In this document: piece after piece, positions 1-6,338 of the stretch
Layout: the number at the start of each line of letters is the position of its first letter
How positions within the stretch are numbered: position 1 is the first letter of the stretch
Assembly: GCA_027056215.1 (NCBI GenBank)
Contig: JALULO010000193.1
Span: 1-8,427, forward strand
Direction: 5' to 3'
DNA length: 8,427 bases
Source of the DNA: Campylobacterales bacterium
GTDB lineage: Bacteria; Campylobacterota; Campylobacteria; Campylobacterales; QNZT01
Position numbers and translations under genes: made by a program
The notes under the pieces: model-generated
Databases searched by the model: none
Told to the model about the DNA's origin: nothing
The model's input: only the letters and a program-made list of their open reading frames with translations

Positions 1-279
1 ATCGGAACACCGTTTGTACTGGCATATATCGCTAAAAAAGTAGATTATTTTATCGGTAGTCGTGTTGTCAATCTTTCGCATGTAGGACTTGCAAACATCA
101 TCATGGATTTTGAAGGTTTAGCATCTGTTCATGAAGAGTATCTACAAGAAGAAGTCACAAAAGAGAATCTCTTACAAGCCTATCACAACTTTGACAAAGC
201 ATTATTTTCACAAAATGCACAAAAACTTAAAACTATTTTAGCACATGGTAGTGCAAAAAATGTAGTTAAAATGTTATAA
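1..279 (+). CDS. lpxB: Lipid-A-disaccharide synthase, C-terminal part (5' end outside window)
   Basis: The frame is open from base 1 to a TAA at 277-279 and gives the last 92 residues of the protein. It contains PFVLAYIAKKVDYF and HVGLANIIMDFEG, which match the conserved C-terminal glycosyltransferase region of LpxB, followed by QEEVT and a helical tail ending in VVKML. LpxB is a peripheral inner-membrane enzyme that joins UDP-2,3-diacylglucosamine to lipid X, forming the beta-1',6-linked disaccharide of lipid A. The catalytic N-terminal portion is not visible, so its integrity cannot be judged. The gene ends 35 nt before greA. An LpxH-like gene three positions downstream may supply lipid X. 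Assignment rests on remembered family motifs and is fairly safe. Confidence 0.9.
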   Translation: MGTPFVLAYIAKKVDYFIGSRVVNLSHVGLANIIMDFEGLASVHEEYLQEEVTKENLLQAYHNFDKALFSQNAQKLKTILAHGSAKNVVKML

Positions 280-280
280 T
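269..280 (+). promoter_or_regulatory. Candidate extended -10 promoter for greA
   Basis: TATAAT at 275-280 is preceded by TG at 272-273 with one spacer base, giving a perfect TGnTATAAT extended -10. It overlaps the lpxB stop codon (277-279). Transcription would start near 287, leaving a leader of about 28 nt before the greA ATG. There is no good -35 hexamer; TGCAAA at 252-257 is at the right distance but weak. Campylobacterota sigma-70 promoters commonly lack a -35. The match is seen directly; promoter activity is inferred. Confidence 0.45.
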
Positions 281-314
281 ATTAAATACCTCGAAATACT
301 ATACAAGGATAGAT

Positions 315-800
315 ATGCAAAAACAACCTATAACAAAAGAAGGACGTTTAAAACTTGGTCAAGAGTTACATGATTTGAAAATGGTACAACGTCCTCAAAC
401 CGTTGAAGAGATTGATATCGCTAGAAGCCATGGAGATTTAAAAGAAAATGCAGAGTACCACGCGGCACGTGAAAAACTTCGTTTTATCGAAGTACGTATG
501 GCAGATCTTGGTGATTTGTATGACAATTCACAAGAAGTTGATCCTTCAAAATTCACACATGACAAAGTGATGTTTGGCTCTACTATCACCTTAGAAGATC
601 TCGATACTGAACAAGAAGTTACCTATACGATTGTTGGAACTTATGAGAGCAATCCTGACAAAGGTCTGATCTCCATCGTTTCCCCACTCGCTCGTCAATT
701 GATCGGAAAAGAGGAAGAAGATGAAGTGACTGTTACATTGCCTGGTGGTGAAAAAACGTATGAGATTCTTGATATCACCTATAAAGAGATTCAGATATGA
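315..800 (+). CDS. greA: Transcription elongation factor GreA
   Basis: The 161-residue product has the usual GreA length and two-domain layout. An N-terminal coiled coil (about 1-75) carries ARSHGDLKENAEYHAA, with the paired acidic tip residues Asp41 and Glu44, at the same numbering as I recall for E. coli GreA. The C-terminal FKBP-like domain (about 80-160) includes FGSTITLEDL, SIVSPLARQLIGK and a VTLPGGEKTYEIL strand. GreA enters the RNA polymerase secondary channel and stimulates transcript cleavage to rescue backtracked complexes. The ATG at 315 follows AAGGA (305-309) at normal spacing. The last four bases (ATGA) also hold the argC start, so the two genes are probably translationally coupled. 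Possible own promoter at 269-280. Confidence 0.95.
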   Translation: MQKQPITKEGRLKLGQELHDLKMVQRPQTVEEIDIARSHGDLKENAEYHAAREKLRFIEVRMADLGDLYDNSQEVDPSKFTHDKVMFGSTITLEDLDTEQEVTYTIVGTYESNPDKGLISIVSPLARQLIGKEEEDEVTVTLPGGEKTYEILDITYKEIQI

Positions 801-1804
801 TTGATGTTGCCATCATAGGAGCAAGTGGCTTTACGGGTTTGGAACTTGTAAAGATTTTAGTTAATCATCCAAAATTTAACATAAACTATGTTGCAACCAG
901 TGAAGGTGATACTACTATCACAGCCTTGCACCCCTCTTTAACAAAGATCTTTGAGATAGATGTTGAAAAAGCAGATGCAAAAGAGATAGCCAAAAAAGCA
1001 AAACTAGCCTTTCTGGCACTACCACATAAAGCTTCGATGGGCTTTGCAAAAGAACTTTTAGAACTTGGTGTAAAAGTAGTAGATCTCTCAGCAGATTACA
1101 GACTTGCACTTGATACGTATGAAGAGCATTATTGTCCACATGAAGATAAAGAACATCTCAAAGATGCGGTTTATGGCTTGCCCGAACTCTATCGAAAAGA
1201 GATACAAAAAACTTCGCTAGTAGCAAACCCAGGATGTTATCCTACTGCTTCACTTTTAGGTCTACTTCCTTTTACCCAGTATATAGACGAAAACTTTCCT
1301 ATCTTTATCGATGCAAAAAGTGGCGTTTCCGGTGCGGGTAAGAAATGTACAAACAACACCCACTTTGTCAGTATCAATGAAAACAGTTTTGCCTACAATC
1401 CTTTGATACATCGCCACCAACCAGAGATAGCAGAAAAGTTACAACTACAAAGCGGTAAAACGTTCGATATCAACTTTGTTCCACACCTTTTACCTGTTAC
1501 TAGGGGTGAGATGATAGATACATATGCCCTTTTAAAAGAGTCGATAGATCCGTTGGAAGTATTAAGAACATTTTATAAAGATACAAAATTTGTTCGTATT
1601 TTTGACAAACCAGTTGACTTAAAATCACCTGCGGGAACAAACTTTTGTGATATCTTTGCCAAATGTGTTGATAAAAAACTCTATATTAACTCTACGATAG
1701 ACAATATCTTACGCGGAGCATCTTCACAAGCCGTTGTCAATGCAAATCTGATGTGTGGTTTTGAAGAAGAGTTGGGAATTCCTGTCATCGCTTATGTTCC
1801 ATGA
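797..1804 (+). CDS. argC: N-acetyl-gamma-glutamyl-phosphate reductase
   Basis: The 335-residue product is full length for ArgC, the NADPH-dependent enzyme that reduces N-acetylglutamyl-5-phosphate to the semialdehyde, the third step of arginine synthesis. The N-terminal Rossmann motif GASGFTGLELVKIL is at residues 8-21. VVDLSADYRL (94-103) and YGLPELYR (126-133) are family signatures. The catalytic cysteine is Cys147 in NPGCYPTA. HRHQPEI (205-211) holds the conserved histidine pair that contributes the general base, and LRGASSQAVVNAN (305-317) is the C-terminal signature. The start lies in the ATGA overlap with greA, and the end in a second ATGA overlap with the phosphoesterase gene. No other arginine gene is nearby, so its placement looks like operon packing rather than a pathway cluster. 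Confidence 0.96.
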   Translation: MIDVAIIGASGFTGLELVKILVNHPKFNINYVATSEGDTTITALHPSLTKIFEIDVEKADAKEIAKKAKLAFLALPHKASMGFAKELLELGVKVVDLSADYRLALDTYEEHYCPHEDKEHLKDAVYGLPELYRKEIQKTSLVANPGCYPTASLLGLLPFTQYIDENFPIFIDAKSGVSGAGKKCTNNTHFVSINENSFAYNPLIHRHQPEIAEKLQLQSGKTFDINFVPHLLPVTRGEMIDTYALLKESIDPLEVLRTFYKDTKFVRIFDKPVDLKSPAGTNFCDIFAKCVDKKLYINSTIDNILRGASSQAVVNANLMCGFEEELGIPVIAYVP

Positions 1805-2529
1805 TAGAGATCAAAGAGGGTGCACTTTTCATCTCTGATGCCCATGACAATGCTTCAAGAGATGGCTTTTATCACTTTTTACAAGATATACAACACCATA
1901 AGATAAAAACAACACAACTCTTTCTTATGGGAGATATGTTTGATCTTTTAGTCGGACAAGTCACCCATACTGTAAAACACTACCGAAAAACGATTAATCT
2001 GATTAATACCCTTTCAAAAGAGATAGAGATTATCTACTTTGAGGGAAATCATGATTTTAACCTCCAAAAAATGTTTCCCTCTGTTACTATCATCCCCATA
2101 CAAAAGCAACCTCTTCTTTGCCATTTTCAAAACCAAACTATCAGTTTATGTCATGGGGATTTGTATGAAGATGAAAACTATCTTCGTTACACAAAAATCA
2201 TCAGAAACCCAATCCCTCTAAGCCTTCTTAATCTCATCGACCAAACTTTTGGAAATTTCATCTCCAAAAACATTCTTCTTAAACAACAACAAAAGTCTAT
2301 ATGCAAAAAACAACCTTTTTTTTATACGTATATTAAACAAAAATTACAAAAGTACGATATAGGAGTAAGTAAAATCGATTTTGTCTGTGAAGGACACCAC
2401 CATCAAAATGAAGAGTTTGTATTTGATACACTAAGATACAAAAATTTTTCTTCATTTGCATGTGATAAAAGTTACTACCAAATTTCTTTCACAGATAAAA
2501 TCATTTTCAAAGAACTGAATAAAAGGTAA
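1801..2529 (+). CDS. LpxH-like calcineurin-type metallophosphoesterase (possible UDP-2,3-diacylglucosamine diphosphatase)
   Basis: The 242-residue product has all the di-metal ligand motifs of calcineurin-like phosphoesterases: ISDAHD (Asp13, His15), MGDMFD (Asp45), EGNHDF (Asn83, His84), CHGD (His118) and EGHHH (His199, His201). Length, the GDMFDL segment and the CHGDLYEDENYLRY stretch resemble LpxH, which cleaves UDP-2,3-diacylglucosamine to lipid X and UMP at the inner membrane. One difference matters: the third motif reads GNHD, whereas I recall GNRDF in E. coli LpxH. Distant LpxH2-type homologues also exist and may lack that activity. The central part (about 130-185) is basic, with hydrophobic patches, consistent with a membrane-facing insertion. 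Context favours lipid A work, since lpxB is three genes upstream. The start overlaps the argC stop (ATGA); the end is 4 nt before cheV. The fold is certain; the substrate is inferred. Confidence 0.75.
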   Translation: MIEIKEGALFISDAHDNASRDGFYHFLQDIQHHKIKTTQLFLMGDMFDLLVGQVTHTVKHYRKTINLINTLSKEIEIIYFEGNHDFNLQKMFPSVTIIPIQKQPLLCHFQNQTISLCHGDLYEDENYLRYTKIIRNPIPLSLLNLIDQTFGNFISKNILLKQQQKSICKKQPFFYTYIKQKLQKYDIGVSKIDFVCEGHHHQNEEFVFDTLRYKNFSSFACDKSYYQISFTDKIIFKELNKR

Positions 2530-2533
2530 ACTT

Positions 2534-3493
2534 ATGAATGATGACAACGTACTCAAAGTTGGTTCCAATGAGATGGAGCTTGTAGACTTTCGATTGATCA
2601 AAGAGGAAAATGGCAAGATATACGAAGGGGTTTATGGTGTCAATGTCGCCAAAGTACGTGAGATAATCAAGCTACCTAACTTGACTGAGCTTCCAGGCAC
2701 ACCAGAGTTTATCGATGGTATTTTTGATCTTAGAGGAATCGTTATCCCTGTTATCAATCTTGCAAAATGGATGAATGCGAAAGAACCTAAAGATGCAAAG
2801 ATGCAAATGCGTGTTATTATCACCGAATTTAACAATATTTTAATCGGTTTTGCAGTCCATGAAGCCAGAAGGATAAGAAGAATAAGTTGGAGCGATATCG
2901 AATCAACCTCCTTTACTTCTTCTGATACTGGAGCTTTTAATAAAACTAAGATTACAGGTGTTACAAAAATCGAAAATGATGAAGTACTTTTGATTCTTGA
3001 TCTCGAAAGTATCATCGAAGAACTGGGACTCTATACCCCAACAACAGAAGTCACTACCGAGATAGAACAGTTTTCAGGAACAGCACTGGTACTTGATGAT
3101 AGTAGCACTGCTAGACGTATTGTCAAAGAAGCTTTACAAAAGATGGGCTTTAATGTGGTTGAGGCACAAGATGGGAAAGAAGGACTTGAAAAAGTTCAAG
3201 AACTTATCAATATTTTTGGAGACAATATTACCCAAGAATTAAAAATAATCGTCAGTGATGTAGAGATGCCTCAGATGGATGGGTTTCATTTTGCTTCTTT
3301 GGTTAAAAATGATCCTCGTGTAAAAGATATCCCTATTGTCTTTAACTCGTCAATAAGTGATCACTTTAGTGACATTCGGGGTAAAGAAGCCGGTGGCGAA
3401 GTATATCTTACAAAATTTAACGGTGCCGTATTTTATGAGGAAATAAGCAAAGCAGTTAAAACAAAAAATAACCAAAATTTAATGACGGTATAG
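2534..3493 (+). CDS. cheV: Chemotaxis coupling protein CheV (CheW domain plus receiver)
   Basis: The 319-residue product has an N-terminal CheW-like domain (about 15-165) with YGVNVAKVREIIKLP, PGTPEFIDGIFDLRGIVIPVINL and a LILDLESII strand. It is followed by a receiver domain (about 183-310). The receiver holds the acidic pair Asp188-Asp189 (LVLDDSSTARRIV), the phospho-acceptor Asp242 (SDVEMPQMDGF), Ser272 after strand 4 (VFNSSIS) and Lys294 (YLTKF). CheV proteins link chemoreceptors to CheA like CheW; phosphorylation of the receiver by CheA is thought to tune coupling and adaptation. The lysine is followed by Phe rather than the usual Pro. The ATG at 2534 follows AAAGG (2522-2526), which abuts the upstream stop codon (2527-2529). 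cheV, cheA and cheW run together, so all are probably co-transcribed. Confidence 0.95.
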   Translation: MNDDNVLKVGSNEMELVDFRLIKEENGKIYEGVYGVNVAKVREIIKLPNLTELPGTPEFIDGIFDLRGIVIPVINLAKWMNAKEPKDAKMQMRVIITEFNNILIGFAVHEARRIRRISWSDIESTSFTSSDTGAFNKTKITGVTKIENDEVLLILDLESIIEELGLYTPTTEVTTEIEQFSGTALVLDDSSTARRIVKEALQKMGFNVVEAQDGKEGLEKVQELINIFGDNITQELKIIVSDVEMPQMDGFHFASLVKNDPRVKDIPIVFNSSISDHFSDIRGKEAGGEVYLTKFNGAVFYEEISKAVKTKNNQNLMTV

Positions 3494-3498
3494 GAGGA
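3492..3498 (+). promoter_or_regulatory. Strong ribosome binding site for cheA overlapping the cheV stop
   Basis: AGGAGGA lies about 11 nt before the cheA ATG (3509) and shares bases with the TAG stop of cheV (3491-3493). It is among the closest Shine-Dalgarno matches in the window, and ribosomes ending cheV would sit directly on it. This supports coupled, high-level translation of the kinase. Confidence 0.6.
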
Positions 3499-3508
3499 GA
3501 AATATAAG

Positions 3509-5806
3509 ATGGATGATTTACAAGAAATTTTAGAAGACTTTTTAGTAGAAGCATTTGAACTAGTGGATCAAATAGATCAAGATTTGGTCGAATTGGAACA
3601 TAATCCAGAAGATTTAGAACTCTTAAATAGGATTTTTCGAGTTGCACATACTGTCAAAGGTTCAAGTTCATTTTTAAACTTTGATATCTTGACAAAACTA
3701 ACACACCATATGGAAGATGTTTTAAATAAAGCCCGAAGAGATGAACTCAAAATCACGCCTGATATCATGGATGTTATATTAGAATCGGTAGACATGATGA
3801 AAGGACTTTTGGAATCTATAAAAGATAGTGGGACAGATACCGATTGTGGTATAGAAATTGACAATATTTGTACTAGATTTGATATCATTTCGGAAGGTGG
3901 AGAGCTCATACAAGAAGAATCTACAACACCCTCTCAAAAAGAGGAAGAAATCACAATCACTACATCTAAACAAGAAAGTGAACCTATTGAAGATGTAGAT
4001 TATAGTAATATGAGTGATGAGGAAGTTGAAGCAGAGATTCAAAAACTCCTTGATGAGAAGATGAAAGAAAAAGAAGAAAAGAAGAAAAAAGCTGTTAAAA
4101 AGCCAACTACACCTAAAACAGAACAACCAAAAAAGTCTATGACGAAAGAGAGTGTAAAAAAAGCTCCTACAGCACCTGAACAGACAATACGTGTAGAAGT
4201 AAAGAGACTTGACCATCTTATGAACCTTATTGGAGAACTTGTTCTTGGTAAAAATAGATTATTGAAAATCTATGATGATGTAGAAGAACGGTATGAAGGT
4301 GAAAAGTTTTTAGAAGAGTTGAACCAAGTTGTTTCTTCTGTTTCACTTGTCACTACAGATCTACAAATCGCAGTTATGAAAACAAGGATGTTACCCGTTG
4401 CAAAAGTTTTTAACAAATTTCCAAGACTTGTACGTGATCTTTCACGTGAACTAGATAAAGAGATAGAACTTATCACAAGTGGAGAAGATACAGAACTAGA
4501 TAAATCTATCGTAGAAGAGATCGGTGATCCTTTGGTGCACATGATTAGAAATTCATGTGATCATGGCATTGAATCAAAAGAAGAGCGAAGAGAAAAAGGA
4601 AAACCAGAGAAGGGAACTGTGCATCTCAAAGCGTACAATGAAGGGAACCAAATCGTTATCGCTATCGAAGATGATGGAGCTGGGATGGATCCAGATTTCC
4701 TTAGAATGAAAGCTATAGAAAAAGGTGTCATAACAGAACAAGAAGCTGGTCAATTAACGGATAAAGAAGCTTATGGATTAATCTTTAAACCTGGATTTTC
4801 TACTGCTTCCAAAGTTACAGGTGTTTCAGGAAGAGGTGTGGGTATGGATGTAGTAAAAACAAATATAGAAAAAGTAAATGGCATCATAGACATTGAAAGT
4901 CAGATTGGAAAAGGATCTGTCTTTAAATTGAAAATTCCTCTAACTCTGGCTATTATGCAATCACTTCTTGTGTCAACACAAGAGGAGTATTTTGCTATTC
5001 CATTAGCCTCTGTTTTAGAAACCGTACGTATTTCTACGGATGAGATTTATACTGTTGAGGGTAAAAATGTTTTACGCCTAAGAAATGAAATACTATCACT
5101 TGTTCGTCTATCAGATATGTTTGGTGTTGAACAAGTTTTTGATGGAGGGCAATATGTATATGTCGTTATCATCGGTCTAGCAGAAAGTAAATTGGGAATT
5201 ATTGTTGATGGATTAGTAGGACAAGAAGAGATAGTTATCAAATCTATGGGTGATTACCTACAAGGAATTGAAGGTATTGCGGGAGCGACTATTCGTGGTG
5301 ATGGAGGGGTGACACTCATCACAGATGTTGCAGCGATGATGCAGCTTGCAAAAGAGATTAATGTAGATTTAACACAAGCAACGACTCCTCAACAAGAACA
5401 AAAAAGTAGACCCGAAGACTATCATATACTTGTAGTTGATGATAGTAAAACAGATAGAACAATCATGCGAAAATCCCTAGCACCACTAGGAATCACTTTA
5501 AGTGAAGCGACGAATGGTGTTGAAGCTTTAAATTTAGTAAAATCAAATGAATCAAATTTTGATGCTATTTTGATAGATATTGAAATGCCTCAGATGGATG
5601 GTTATTCCCTTGCTATGGAAATCAGAAAATATTCACGTTATAAAAATCTGCCACTACTTGCTGTAACATCAAGAACATCAAAATCAGACAGGCTCAGAGG
5701 AGTTGAGGCAGGTATGACAGAGTACATCACAAAGCCCTATTCTGCAGACTATCTGATGGATACTGTACGAAAAAATATCAAATTACCTATGATGGAGGAG
5801 GCATAA
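3509..5806 (+). CDS. cheA: Chemotaxis histidine kinase CheA with C-terminal receiver domain (CheA-REC fusion)
   Basis: The 765-residue product has, in order: a P1 Hpt domain (about 1-130) with phospho-accepting His47 in VAHTVKGSSSFLNF; a Lys/Glu/Pro-rich linker (about 131-225); P3 dimerisation helices (about 226-295, RLDHLMNLIGELVLGKNR); a P4 HATPase domain with N-box HMIRNSCDHGIE (Asn348), G1 DDGAGMD (388-394), F-box FKPGFSTA (426-433) and G2 GRGVGMDVV (441-449); a P5 CheW-like domain (about 480-620); and a receiver (about 638-755) with Asp644/Asp645, acceptor Asp690 (LIDIEMPQMDGY), Thr720 and Lys742 (TKPY). All catalytic residues are present. It is the central kinase of receptor arrays and phosphorylates CheY. 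Fusion to a receiver is typical of Campylobacterota and may act as a phosphate sink or brake. No conserved P2 domain is recognisable in the linker. Confidence 0.96.
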   Translation: MDDLQEILEDFLVEAFELVDQIDQDLVELEHNPEDLELLNRIFRVAHTVKGSSSFLNFDILTKLTHHMEDVLNKARRDELKITPDIMDVILESVDMMKGLLESIKDSGTDTDCGIEIDNICTRFDIISEGGELIQEESTTPSQKEEEITITTSKQESEPIEDVDYSNMSDEEVEAEIQKLLDEKMKEKEEKKKKAVKKPTTPKTEQPKKSMTKESVKKAPTAPEQTIRVEVKRLDHLMNLIGELVLGKNRLLKIYDDVEERYEGEKFLEELNQVVSSVSLVTTDLQIAVMKTRMLPVAKVFNKFPRLVRDLSRELDKEIELITSGEDTELDKSIVEEIGDPLVHMIRNSCDHGIESKEERREKGKPEKGTVHLKAYNEGNQIVIAIEDDGAGMDPDFLRMKAIEKGVITEQEAGQLTDKEAYGLIFKPGFSTASKVTGVSGRGVGMDVVKTNIEKVNGIIDIESQIGKGSVFKLKIPLTLAIMQSLLVSTQEEYFAIPLASVLETVRISTDEIYTVEGKNVLRLRNEILSLVRLSDMFGVEQVFDGGQYVYVVIIGLAESKLGIIVDGLVGQEEIVIKSMGDYLQGIEGIAGATIRGDGGVTLITDVAAMMQLAKEINVDLTQATTPQQEQKSRPEDYHILVVDDSKTDRTIMRKSLAPLGITLSEATNGVEALNLVKSNESNFDAILIDIEMPQMDGYSLAMEIRKYSRYKNLPLLAVTSRTSKSDRLRGVEAGMTEYITKPYSADYLMDTVRKNIKLPMMEEA
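5794..5801 (+). promoter_or_regulatory. Ribosome binding site for cheW inside the cheA 3' end
   Basis: GGAGGAGG lies 4 nt before the cheW ATG (5806) and is read in the cheA frame as part of its Met-Met-Glu-Glu-Ala tail. The cheA TAA (5804-5806) shares one base with the cheW ATG (TAATG). This arrangement points to translational re-initiation and fixed CheA:CheW output. Confidence 0.6.
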
Positions 5807-6315
5807 TGAATGCACAATTGGATCAAGTACTCAAAAAACAACAAGACAACAATAAAAATCTTATAGATAAGGGTACTCCGGAAGTAGAAGAAGAAGTGAT
5901 ACAGCTAGTCGGATTCATCGTTGGCGATGAAGAATTTGCTATACCAATTTTAAATATTCAAGAGATTATCAAGCCCATAGAATATACTAGGGTTCCAAGT
6001 ACACCAAGTTATGTACTTGGTGCTTTTAATCTAAGGGGAAATGTCATCCCACTGATAGATTTAAGAAAAAAATTTAAACTTCCAAGTAAAGAAGAAGACG
6101 AAACAACACGCTATATCGTGATGATTGATGGTGAAAATATCGCTGGTTTTGTGATTGACAAATTGACAGAAGCTATTCGTATCAAAAAAAATGCTATTGA
6201 TCCTGCACCAGAAACACTCCATAAAGACAATGGAATGATTTACGGGATAGGAAAAAGAGAGAACAATATTTTAACTATTCTCAAAGTCAAAAGCCTTTTA
6301 AAAAGAGATTTCTAA
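5806..6315 (+). CDS. cheW: Chemotaxis coupling protein CheW
   Basis: The 169-residue product is a single CheW domain (about 31-167) after a polar, Gln/Asn/Lys-rich N-terminal stretch of about 30 residues, slightly longer than in E. coli CheW. Family motifs are VGDEEFAIPILNIQEII (39-55), VPSTPSYVLGAFNLRGN (63-79), the IPLIDLRKKF core strand (81-90) and the NNILTILKVKSLL C-terminus. CheW is the cytoplasmic adaptor that joins chemoreceptor tips to the P5 domain of CheA. CheV just upstream is a second adaptor, so arrays in this organism probably mix the two. The gene overlaps cheA by 1 nt. Its TAA (6313-6315) interleaves with the stop codon of the convergent reductase gene, leaving no intergenic space. 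Confidence 0.95.
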   Translation: MNAQLDQVLKKQQDNNKNLIDKGTPEVEEEVIQLVGFIVGDEEFAIPILNIQEIIKPIEYTRVPSTPSYVLGAFNLRGNVIPLIDLRKKFKLPSKEEDETTRYIVMIDGENIAGFVIDKLTEAIRIKKNAIDPAPETLHKDNGMIYGIGKRENNILTILKVKSLLKRDF

Positions 6316-6338
6316 CGTACTAATGAAATAATCTCTTT
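6302..6338. terminator. Inverted repeat spanning the convergent stop codons; possible weak terminator
   Basis: AAAGAGATT (6302-6310) and AATCTCTTT (6330-6338) form a perfect 9-bp stem around a 19-nt loop that contains both stop codons. On the - strand the 3' arm runs into two more Ts, giving CTCTTTTT, a short U-tract as in intrinsic terminators. The + strand has no such tract. The stem is AT-rich (2 GC pairs) and the loop is large, so it would be weak. It encodes Lys-Arg-Asp of CheW on one strand and Lys-Glu-Ile of the reductase on the other. Confidence 0.35.

Noticed and set aside
2632..3015. 127-codon - strand open frame opposite the CheW domain of cheV
   Set aside because: It is the mirror of a well-supported coding region, with a serine/leucine/isoleucine-rich composition typical of antisense frames.
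4085..4091. AAAAAAG as a possible programmed -1 frameshift site in cheA
   Set aside because: The zero-frame codons are AAA AAA GCT, out of phase with A AAA AAG, and cheA continues intact through all domains.
3779..4216. 145-codon open frame on the - strand opposite the cheA linker, rich in Phe and Cys
   Set aside because: It is the antisense of Lys/Glu-rich codons, has no plausible ribosome binding site or family motif, and lies wholly inside an intact cheA.
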